DNA of 64,000 nt from Membranipora membranacea. Taxonomy: Eukaryota; Bryozoa; Gymnolaemata; Cheilostomatida; Membraniporidae. Under the pieces are notes generated by a model, which saw nothing but the letters and a program-made list of their open reading frames with translations, searched no databases and was not told the origin of the DNA. Position numbers and translations under genes: made by a program. The DNA is taken from the NCBI GenBank assembly GCA_914767715.1, contig OU612069.1:28021387-28085386 (forward strand), given 5' to 3'. Shown here piece after piece: positions 12,401 through 22,017 of this stretch. Within the stretch, counting starts at the first letter, position 1; each line of letters begins with the position of its first letter.

Positions 12401-15400
12401 AATATATTATATAGAATGAATACATGAGACATTCAACTTAGCGCACTCCTGTACAAGTTAGGAGTGCGTGAGGAGTGTTGCTAGGACTGATGCTCGATAT
12501 TGTGATCCAAGTCCAGCGCATCTGAACTCAGCAGCAGAACAGGAACACAAAAATTTGGCCTCGGTGTTTGGTAAAATGGATTGAGAAGGATAATTTCTTT
12601 TATATGAGTAGACTAAGATAAGATGTTTTTGGTGTGATTGACACAGACGCTTAAAAGATAATCAGGATGCTAGGAGTTGCAAATAAAGTACATCCCCTCA
12701 ATTCAATAAAAAAATCAGATATAGCATCCCTGGACAATCAGTGCGCTACTCTTGGAGTAGGAGGTAGCTCAGTTGGTTAGAGCGCCTGCCCTTAATCGCG
12801 CAAGCGTTGGAGGTCCTGGGTTCGAATCCCCCTACGGTCTACTGACTACTGGGCTCAGATGACACCCCAGGTGTGTTCCGACTTGCCTGCAAACTTAGAG
12901 CAACTTGGCGCCGAATACGGCGCCAGCGCCCTTAAGGCACTGATATTTCTCAGTCCTCGGACGGAGACAACACTTGCGATTTTAACCCACATTTTTTTAA
13001 CCCACATGTCGGCCTAAGGTCATATTATTATAATTGATGTCAACAAACTCTAATGTCGTAACCCCCCCCCCCCCCCAAATCAATAATATGACATAGAACT
13101 ATAGTACTGCACTAGTACTGTATAAGTGACGACACTGCACTGATATTAGTCTGACCTGTTTAGGATGGCCGGCTATGATTGGCTGATTGTACACATACTC
13201 CAGTAGTCCTTGTATAGTCTGACCCGGCATATCAGGCCGCATCTTCAGCTGACATTTTATAGCCTTCATCACATTATATTGATTATATACACGACTTGAT
13301 CTGTAAGAGATTAGATGTATTCTCAAGGTTAGTCGTACACAGTGTTATTGTTAGGGTTTAACTAGATCAAATTTAATCAAATTGCCTGCATCCCAGTCGC
13401 TCCCTTCCACTGGTCACGCCACAGGGGGAAAGCAGCTCCGAATGCAGGAGGGTTGGACAGATTTGTCAAGATCATTACCTGATCACCGCTCACTGAGTGA
13501 GCGGACCTGCTATGGGGCTCGTTCTAAGCTCGCCCACTCATCGATTGAACAATTATAGATTCAGAGTGAACGGTTTTTGAATGAATTTGCCTAGTTGGAT
13601 TACTATTGGAGCGAGGATTTAAACAATGTAATAGCAATGAGGTTCAAAAACGATGAAGCCTAACATCTGGTCGTGTGTTCATAGTAATAATCGATCTATC
13701 AATTTATCACTCAGAAAAAATAAACCAAAACATGTAGGGCGTCAAGAAACAATGTTTCTACATTAAACCCTGACACAGTATAATCGTTATTACATGGATA
13801 TTACTCGAAATTAAATGATAGTGGTGCATCGATAACGCTTAGCAAGCAACTGCAGACTGCAGCAAAAAAACTATAACTAAAAAAGTTTGGCTTACTTGAA
13901 TAAGGGCACCTGTTCCCCACCGAAGCTTATAATATTAAAGTAACAGCCCATAGGAAGACCTTTTATAAAGTATAGTAATGTCTCTCGGGCTAACTGCATC
14001 TTATGACCTCTCATACCAGCTACAAATATATCAGACTTTAGTAGAATATACAGTGTCTCTCAATAACAGCGCAGACAAAGGGGGCTATCGGTGTTCAGTG
14101 ATATGCTCGGACTTTCAGTTTTGACATGATTACGGTATAATTCAACTTCAGAAGGATTCGAACACGTGCACTTATTTCTTACAACAATATCGGGATCATT
14201 TTCATCTGCTCCCAATGAATGTCATCAAAGCACACACTGAGACTCAATAAGAATGGCTAGCTCTAATAGAGTAAAAAATCTACACAAGCATTGGCAAGCT
14301 TCAAATCGAACAAACCAAATATGTGTAGTAAAAACCCTTATTTAGTATAAATTATGTTGATGGCATATCTTGTGGAATATTGGTAAGGATACTACAAGGT
14401 TTTATCGATTCCAGTATCAGTGGCCGTATGAAAGAATTTTTATACAATTGACCTCAAGACCTTACCATCTTATATGGCCACATCTATTATTCACAGAAGG
14501 CCATTACAGAAACCACAAATTTGACACACCAAACAATTTCCATAGCATGCATCAATCACCTCCTGATTGATAGCAACAGATATATGAGACAAACGCCTTA
14601 CACCATCAGGCAAATTCCACTGCAAAACTGTCAGTTAATTTCGTAACCGTATAAAAAACAGTTTATTTTGATTATAATGACGATGACTTGTAACGCTCTC
14701 GTGAATCCAGGAGTTGTGTGATACAGGAGACAGAAATTTATACAGTCATAGAATTTACCAATGGATTATTACATATAGCAGTGATGTATTCTTAGAAGTT
14801 TAACTTACGAGATCTATCTACGCAGAATATAAATTCTCCTTTTGTAGTCTTAGGTCTGGTTTTATTCAGTCTGTGAAAAAGTGTGAAGAGTCCGACCTGG
14901 TTTGTCATCACAACGTGATCATAGGCTACAAGTAGAAGTGTTATCAGATAACAATACGACAGACTATTATGGTATATGATTGATTGGAATGCGGATATAA
15001 TGCCTATTATTGTGATGTTTTATCAGGTCTTCTATGAACCAAAAATCGTTCCCATGACGATTAGAAGAGCTGGTCTATAAGGATAAACAATGAGTGAATG
15101 GGCAAGCATTGTGACTAACAAGCTACTATATCAGTCACATTCATGTGAGGAAATCGTTTCCTAGTTTTTTGAGAAGTGTCGACAGAAATCTTTGAAGGCA
15201 TTGCCATCGATTCCAAGTAAAAGAGACATAGTATGAGAAGGGAAACAATATTCTCGTCTTTTCCAAGGAATCAGGATCTGGCTGTCTTTCTTAAATCGAT
15301 TCCTCTACCTACATAGTCAGTTGGGATGTAAGCAATGGCATCAGCAAGACCATGTGACCAAGTCATGGTAGAGGGGAAAAAGCCAACAGGGCTTTCAAAC

Positions 15401-18400
15401 TGTCCATTTTAGGGGCTTGAATTATAAATCCTGGTTATCACTCACCAGACTGCAGTCCTCCTTTCTGTACCAGGATATGAGGAGACTCTATGTCAGCGTA
15501 CTTCAGAGTGAAGCTAAAATCTCTGTTTGGCAGGTAACTTCCTGCTAACGTCAACTATAAAATATACCGCAATATGTTATCATAAAAAATAAATATTACG
15601 TATGTATGATTTGTATTCATCATATTCTCAGAGAAATAAGGTCTGTAAGGTTAGCAAGACATAGCACTTAATAATTAGAAGTTTGACAACCATTTCATAT
15701 TTGTAAGACATCCAGGCCTGAAGAAGCATGCCTTATTCTTCTTCTCCATGTGTTTAAAAGTAAAAATATACTCAATCTTCACAGCAACTGGTTTTGTTTC
15801 AACAAGCTTTAGCCAACCTTCCAAACATATCTTTGTTCTTAGCATTCTACAACTTTTGTAATCAGCCGGATTATTTTGCTTTCAAACAGATTTAGACTAT
15901 TATCTTCAATAGGGTTTTCCCAATCACAAGTGCTATACAGGGTTGTCTTTCAAGTAAACAATTCATTGTAGAGATGTGGGAGACCTGTAAGATCTTTATG
16001 TGGCAAATCACTTACTGCTTGATGGATCATTGTATCTATTAATAGATAATTTGGGAATGCATCAGTTAAATGACAATAGAGCGAGATAATTCTTAGAAGC
16101 TTTATTTGAGAGACCTTGCTGATCCCCACAGATTATAACACACCTTAGCGTTGTACCGTGATTGGTCGAGATAGTCTATCTCTAGCACCTCTCTAGAGAG
16201 CACATCTCTGATCATGTAGTTACCGGCTATTATAGCCTGGAAGTAAAAGTCAAAACTATACTCCGTACCGTCCTGAGCTCCGAACGCTCGGTCTAAAAAC
16301 ACAGCGAGGAAAGTTACAATCAGTATATACCACTAGTACAGGCAAAAATAACACGTAAATGTACATTTGAAGCCAGATAGAGGAATGTTGTTAGTATGAA
16401 ACAGACAGAATAATACATATCTACAGGTTGAGTTGACTGGATTGCTTGATTTGCTTGACCAATGTTTGGGTCAATTAGGCATGTACTACAGCAAGACGTT
16501 CTAGGCTAGCACTATGAAATCACAATCAGTCTGACTATTATTCTCAATATCAGGACGGTGTCTGACTCAAAGCAGCAAGGAGGGAAATTGGTTGAATCCT
16601 GTTTCTGATACCAAAAAACTGCTACATAGCCCTACATACACATAAATATTTTGATATTTCATGACCAGCTGATAATTCTTACAATTCAGTGGGAGGATGG
16701 GGTTTTTTAATCTCTCATTCTTCTGAATGGGATCAAGTTTGCCTAATTGTGAGACCAAACAAGCAACGATTCTCACTGATAGTGATGATCTGGCTCAAAT
16801 ATCCTCACTCATTATTATTCAAAGGCATCTTATACTTACCCCAATGAATTAGAACCTTCTCTTAGAATGGAAATAGTATCATAGCGTTATATGGTTAGGA
16901 CACTAAACACAGGGACCCATATGACTGTTATCTGATTGGCTGTCCCTAGTAGCATGAATAATTAGCCTGATAAATTGTGTTGTTTACAAAATTGCAAACA
17001 GTAATTATACCCCTACAGTGTCGATGATTAGGGCATTTCTAGATTGCTACTAGGGACTGGCTTTTTTTGCAAGCCCTTTGTTTTGCAAAAGAAAGCTAAT
17101 GATGCTATTCCAGATATGGAATTCAATGACTTACCCATATAACATCTTATACTTACCCATATAACATCTTATACTTACCCATATAACATCTTATACTTAC
17201 CCATATAACATCTTATACTTACCCATATAACATCTTATACTTACCCATATAACATCTTATACTTACCCATATAACGAGCTTGGAACTCTTTTGGCACAAA
17301 CGACGGGAAGAGAAACTTAACATCGCCTTCAGGAGACACTCCTAACTCCACGCTGTACTGAAACATCACGTCCACCTGACCAAAAATATTATAATTTTGT
17401 ATGGCAAACCGTTACACAAGCGTATGAGAGTGGAACTGTATATTGCATGGAGCCTACTTAGACTGTTCACAGAATTGATAAGCCCTACATTTCTGTGCCA
17501 TAACCAGAAGTATCATCAAGTAGCACTATGCTTTTCTGGAGTACGTCTCTCAGTTCTACAGTGAAATGTTTAGTAAGATCCGAGAAAAAGAAACTCATAC
17601 AAATAATTAAAGAGTTAAGGGGAGCAAGCAGCCTGTGAAACCTGGCAAGTGAAACTCAGAGAATTATTGAGTAGAGTTATCCCCCCCCACTCATTCCCAG
17701 TTCAAAATTTAGTTTCATCCCTCAACCTTATGATCAGTAAGGAATTCCCTGATCGAGTCTTTTGAGTGTTCTAATTTTGTACAAGCTAGGGTGCAGCTAT
17801 CAATAATGCTGTGTGATATGTTTCCAAATTATAATCTGTCTTTAAACTACTGCTGCCACTCATGCAAATTTGGGCTCATTGAATTCTGCATTGCTCCAAG
17901 ATAATTAATTGTGAATGAAATCTCATAATTGTCACCTAATGCACAAATAATTTGCACAAACTGATCTTCGAAATCAGGGCATGAAATCTACGCTGGTGTA
18001 CAATGTAGATTGGTTGTACAGTGTACACTAAGCTGGTGTACAGTGTGCACTAGTAAGACTGTAACTACGGCACTGTAGACAAAGACTATAAATATTGCTG
18101 TAGACAATAAATTTCATACCCTAATTTTGACAATCAGTTTGTGCAAATTATTTGCTCATTAGGTGACAATGCTGAGATTGCAGCCTCATTTATTTAGTTT
18201 TGAGCTACACAGAATTCTATAAGCACACATTGGGCTGTGTGACGGCAGTGGTTTAAACTCAGGGTACCTGTTCATCGGAGGGGACGACTCCGATATGACA
18301 TGTGAACATGTCACTTGATGTCTCTTCCAGTAATATACCTTCGCCATCGAGCTCTTCTAGAAGTGACAGTTCCTACAAAATAACGACATATATTATTAGT

Positions 18401-20746
18401 TGCGAAAAAATGCTACAGATTCCAGAACACAAATTTTTTAAGAACCTAAACTGGTAGCGCTTTTCCTGCAAACTGACGTGTTGTCGAGCCAGTATTAAAT
18501 ATTTCAACATGCACAACGTTAGATCAATGTGTGCTAAGTGTCCACTTAGTATGTCCCTAATCATTATCAGTTACTGTGGCTACGACCACAGTAAGGTTAG
18601 TAGCTGAAATAGACAGGGTAACTAGTGGGATTTGCAATACTAGAAGTATTCCAGGGTTTTAGCTAAAAGCTGTTCAGAGGTTATGAATAGAATAGACTGG
18701 TGTAGAATATTTAAATGGTCATCTGATCACCCTAACATAAAGATCTATACGTATGCCGATGACATGGTTATTTTGGGTCTTTTGGATCATACCTAGCAGT
18801 AGTGATGAATTTTATTTTAAAGCCGTAGTCTATGGTGCAAAGCTAAGTGTCTTATATTGAATACCGCTAAGACCAAGGAGATGATCTTTGACTTCAGTAG
18901 ATCCCAGGAAGTCACTTCTAATGTTTTTATTGATGACAACCCAGTAGAGAAAGTTCAATGTTTTAAGTATCTCAGGGGTACTATTTTTAATGATGATTTA
19001 AAATGGACTGATAATACTGACCACATTTTTCGCAGATTGAATGTAAGCAGATTTTATGCATTGTCTAAGTTCAAATCTTTTTATCCGTCCAATACTCAAT
19101 GTGAGTATTTTGTGCAATCCCTTATATTACCGATTTTATTATATAATTCAGAACTTTGGTTTAACTCTTGCACGGCAAAGGAGAGATCTCGATTATTATC
19201 TCCTTTTTCTACCTCATACAGCTGTGACATTCCTAATCTGATTCAGACCGAACTCATAGTACTGCAGTAAATTTTATTAATGACGAAGACCATATTTTTA
19301 ACAAACATTATGTTCCAGGTAGGAAAACATTCTTATCAGCTAAGCGCCGCACAACTCGTTTTTTAAACAGTTTCATACCTTTTAGTATCAGACTCCTAAA
19401 TGATAACGCCTTCTTACAGTCACTATAATTTTGCTTCATCATTGATGACAAGCAATAAAACAATCTCTCTCTCATCGCTCAGTATGGCTTGATAATCACT
19501 TAATGAACATTGCTGGGGGGGGGGAGTAGTAAGTTGACAGTACCAGTTGTGGGTGATATTGTGACTTACATGATTTTCACCTTTCTCCCGAGAAGCTGCA
19601 ACAATCTTTCTCCCGTTTATCGAGGCCTCAAAGTGATAGAGACACCCCTCAGGATCCACGGGGAAAAGAAAGAAGCCGTCTACGTGATCCGCTTCGGTGT
19701 TTGTGAATGAGGCCTGACACGTGACGTCAGCCACCATACCATGTACTGTCACAAACAGTTTGATGGACTCGATTGGCACTGAAAATAAAAAAAAAGGGTT
19801 GGGATGAGTATGTATACACCTAAGTTGACATAGTCTCCAGTACCAACCTCTACAGCTGTGCGACTTGAGAAGCTTTTTTCTCTCAAGTCAGTTAACGGTT
19901 CTGGTCGGGAACCTTTTTTAATCTAACAGCATAATCATGTAAAGGGGATGTAGGGACTTGCTATTGTTCAAATAATAGCGGCTTAAAAAGTTACTTCTCA
20001 TGTATGATAAGAAGTGTTAAATGCAGCATGATTTGTAATGTACCATCAAGCAAGTTGGAGTGATACTTGGAGCAGATCAAATATCTTGGTTCAAAATTAG
20101 ATTGAATTCAGGATCCTTCCCTGCTACAGTAACAGTTATAGCCGCAATCTGGTTCTTCAAATTGAGAGATTTTGAAGGCCTGAGTGACAATCAACACTGT
20201 TACAATCTCTCTGTCAGCCGGCTCCAATCATGATAAGTTAATAATATGTTATGCTAGCTAGAAGTGAATACTGTGCCTGTTCTCTGGCCCAGGCCTACAT
20301 AACATTGTCTGCTACACAGAACTTTGGACGCAGCATTGAATTTAACCAACACTCAACTTGTCGTTTGGTTGAACCAAACACTACAACAAGGACTGGAGCA
20401 TTCTGATTGACTTGGTAATAGAGGTGGTTGAGGGTGTTAGAGATGTTTGTAGGTGAAGCAATAAGCTGCAGTGTGTGATCAATTTTCTTCTGAGAGGTGT
20501 ATTACTATTAGATATGTAGTAATAAGTATATCAGTTTAGCTTTTAAATAATTTATTTATTAGTAAGTATAATAATAATAATAGTCAGCTAATTAAAAATG
20601 TAGTGTAACAAACTCTTTGACCTACCTGGCCTAATGTCTTTCAGCAAGCCCAGATCTATTCCATCTTGTACAGTCCTTTTGAGCCTGGGTCTGCTGAAAT
20701 CCTCCACAGCAAAATAAAGACCCCATCTGTGCTTTGTGGCTTCCAT
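426..20746 (-). CDS. VWA5B-like VIT and von Willebrand A domain protein, 24 exons
   Basis: Predicted 1,270-residue protein. Coding exons, 5' to 3' on the minus strand: 20746-20626, 19778-19570, 18372-18268, 17375-17267, 16292-16144, 15554-15446, 14925-14809, 14019-13896, 13300-13156, 12165-11971, 11547-11386, 10833-10665, 10125-9905, 9540-9402, 7024-6872, 6265-6138, 5229-5103, 4654-4521, 4242-4077, 3884-3840, 3801-3786 (a 16-bp microexon), 2187-2003, 1588-1468, 1089-426. Their lengths sum to a multiple of three and every phase matches. A VIT domain (residues about 41-180, starting VPIESIKLFVTVHG) precedes a VWA domain (about 298-470, EFIFCVDRS to LFTIGIGES), then the family's C-terminal helix (VWTTVLCLNWL, about 789-799) and a Pro/Ser/Arg-rich tail (about 873-1270). 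Length and order match vertebrate VWA5B1/VWA5B2 better than the shorter VWA5A. The cellular role of this family is poorly known. The start codon has a good context (AAAATGG). The MIDAS residues are degenerate. Confidence 0.9.
3445..3549. repeat. 21-bp tandem repeat, 5 copies
   Basis: The unit TATGATAGCTTATTACTTAT plus T is repeated five times in a VIT/VWA intron. Because 21 is divisible by three, it gives a spurious repeated-peptide reading frame on the plus strand. I see no functional signal. Confidence 0.9.
5868..6122. mobile_element. Foldback element in a VIT/VWA intron
   Basis: GAAGGAATCAGGTTTTAGTA at the left is complementary to the right end TACCAAAAACCTGATTCCTT. Further matched arms include GAGTTCTCAGTC with GACTGAGAACTC, and a central pair around CTACTAAAAAGGTACCA and TAGTACCTTTTTAGTACC. 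It is non-coding. Confidence 0.65.
7868..7992. mobile_element. Short MITE-like element with GATCAAGTxTxATCCAATT termini
   Basis: About 125 bp in a VIT/VWA intron. The left end GATCAAGTGTCATCCAATTA pairs with the complement of the right end AATTGGATCAAACTTGGTC (16 of 19 bases). GTCGCTCCC and GAGCGAC form a further inner inverted pair. Similar ends occur at 1-60 (ACCAAGTTTGAACCAATTAG) and near 13,360 (GATCAAATTTAATCAAATTG then CCTGCAT), suggesting a family. Confidence 0.5.
11317..11390. repeat. 40-bp tandem duplication carrying the exon 11 splice donor
   Basis: Two 34-bp copies, TCTAAGTCTA then (T or A)GTCC, TTGTTATAAC, TAACCTGTC, begin at 11,317 and 11,357. They are offset by 40 bp and differ at one base. 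Read on the minus strand each holds GACAG followed by GTTAG. The copy at 11,381-11,390 is the donor used by the exon ending at 11,386; the other is a ready-made second donor 40 bp further into the intron. Confidence 0.85.
12754..13010 (+). mobile_element. tRNA-derived SINE, copy 1 (best preserved)
   Basis: It starts GGAGTAGGAGGTAGCTCAGT, with a pol III A box (TAGCTCAGTTGG) and an intact B box (GGTTCGAATCC, about 12,820). A tRNA-unrelated body follows (CTACTGACTACTGGGCTC, GACACCCCAGGTGTGTTCCG, CAACTTGGCGCCGAATACGG), then a tail made of repeated TTTTAACCCACAT. It lies in an intron of the VIT/VWA gene. Copies 2 and 3 share the same body. Confidence 0.85.
13480..13590. mobile_element. Degraded MITE fragment related to copy B
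   Basis: The segment CCGCTCACTGAGTGAGCGGA followed by CCTGCTATGGGGCTCG corresponds to the interior of the 21,049-21,341 element. The terminal repeats cannot be recognised here. It lies in an intron of the VIT/VWA gene. Confidence 0.45.
17129..17275. repeat. 22-bp tandem repeat of a splice donor (6 full units plus 1 partial)
   Basis: The unit ACTTACCCATATAACATCTT plus AT is repeated without visible divergence. On the minus strand each unit contains the donor GGTAAGT. The last unit (17,261-17,275) is the real exon 4 boundary of the VIT/VWA gene, ending ...TATATGG before GTAAGT. The array therefore looks like an expansion of the exon-intron junction itself. A related CATCTTATACTTACCC occurs near 16,828. 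Confidence 0.95.
17922..18176. mobile_element. MITE with inverted ends of about 45 bp in a VIT/VWA intron
   Basis: The left end CTCATAATTGTCACCTAATG with GCACAAATAATTTGCACAAA is matched in reverse complement by TTTGTGCAAATTATTTGCTC with ATTAGGTGACAATGCTGAG at 18,133-18,176. Between them are short direct repeats of GCTGGTGTACA. It has no reading frame of note, and is a typical non-autonomous DNA transposon. Confidence 0.75.
18690..19428 (+). mobile_element. Decayed non-LTR retrotransposon (CR1/jockey-type) reverse transcriptase relic
   Basis: This lies in intron 2 of the VIT/VWA gene, antisense to it. The reading begins RIFKWSSDHPN and continues into IYTYADDMVILGLL, which contains the YADD catalytic motif of reverse transcriptases. 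It goes on as NTAKTKEMIFDFSRS and VEKVQCFKYL (18,857-19,270), and ends FLNSFIPFSIRLLND before a stop near 19,428, the usual C-terminal end of CR1/jockey ORF2 proteins. At least two frame breaks are present, so it is dead. The 5' two thirds of the element are missing, as expected for 5'-truncated LINE insertions. Confidence 0.8.
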
Positions 20747-20834
20747 TTTGCCGACGACTGGCAGTCAACTAACACTAACAGCAACCAACCCCACTCCCAA
20801 TTCCAGAATCCTGTTTCACTTTAAAACCGGATGT

Positions 20835-20885
20835 AGCATGTGCCCTTGCATATGATTGGCTAAACATAACTAGTCAACCAATCAA
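20835..20885. promoter_or_regulatory. Paired CCAAT-like boxes upstream of the VIT/VWA gene
   Basis: ATGATTGGCTAAAC and CAACCAATCAAAG lie about 100-140 bp upstream of the VIT/VWA start codon, giving CCAAT pentamers in both orientations. This position suits a TATA-less promoter. The call is motif-based only. Confidence 0.35.
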
Positions 20886-22017
20886 AGAAGATCTTATTAC
20901 TAATAACAATTCATTGAAATTCCTTATCATTTCATGAGAAGACAACTGACTAAAAATAGAATGTACATTCGAGTTCTAGCAGGGAGAATTCCTTCTAATT
21001 CTAGCCCACTTTGACAAGCTCTCCAACCGAACAAAGCTTGATAAGACAGGGGGGTCTTTCAATTAGAAACAGCCAAAATCGCAATCTTATCGCTCACTCA
21101 CTGAGTGAGCGATACCTGCTAGGGGTCTCGCTTTCAGATCGCTCAGTCACTTGATGGAACTATATACATTCTGAGTGAGTGGTTCGGTTTTTCGTACCTA
21201 CCGATTCTGAGTGAGTGTTTTGGGAGCGATTTTCTCTAATTGAAACACCAATTAAGTGATAATTTTGCGCGATGTGATAGTGATGTGATAGTGATAATTT
21301 GCTTTAGTAAAGGATCGCTCTTTCTAATTGAAAGACCCCCCAGGCTAACTCCATTCAACCAGGTAGAATTCTCCCTAATTCAACCACTTTCAACCCCCAA
21401 GTCGATTTCATTTCAGGCACAGAGTAGGGCATGGGGGAAGTTGCAGAGAAGACCCACCTTGCTTGAAGGCTGAAAACTTCAAACCTCCTGAATTTAGTTC
21501 TAACATATGAACTTGACGCTTAACTGGCATACCATAAACAAGTTTTATTCGTCTGCTTCAAGTCCTATTGTTTACTCGAAGCGGAGAGTTGGTCAAACCT
21601 CCTGTCAGGCTTCAGGGGGCACCATAGTTATAGCAAGGTCATAGAGGCTGTCAATAATACCAACTTAATAGACACAAAGAAAGGACAAAGGAAAATGGCA
21701 CAAGCTCACTAGTTTGACATCTGCGTAAGCTGCAAATTTTCAACAATTTAATTTGCAAATAAATATTACAATTACATGCAGGTGCTCGCCTGCATCCTTC
21801 CAATATTTCTTACGGAGACAACCTTCTATGCTGTTCAATCTGATATCAGGAGATAGAACTCTACTAATGTATGAGATGTGAGGTATTAACTGCATTTCTT
21901 ATCTACACAGAAAGGTTGGGAAAAAGCAGCTGAAAATGTGGCACTCAAAGGACAGGTTACGCTGCTCATTCCAATCAGTTTGTTGCTGAAGCCTGAATGT
22001 ACCAACAGCGTGCTAAA
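20886..22017. other. Divergent intergenic region and 5' leader of the collagen C4-like gene
   Basis: Apart from MITE copy B (21,049-21,341) no gene is visible. An acceptor-like TTATCTACACAG at about 21,901-21,911 precedes the exon holding the start codon at 22,018, so a 5' untranslated exon may lie further upstream. Confidence 0.4.
21049..21341. mobile_element. MITE-like element, copy B, with GGGGTCTTTCAATTAGAAA termini
   Basis: About 293 bp bounded by inverted ends: GGGGGGTCTTTCAATTAGAA at the left and its complement TTCTAATTGAAAGACCCCCC at the right. Internally it has palindromic CGCTCACTCACTGAGTGAGCG and no coding capacity. It sits between the divergent VIT/VWA and collagen C4-like genes. 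Related copies lie at 80-316, 44,109-44,294 and, in degraded form, about 13,480-13,590. Confidence 0.75.

Noticed and set aside
17129-17275. CRISPR array
   Set aside because: Simple head-to-tail repeats without unique spacers, in a eukaryotic intron.
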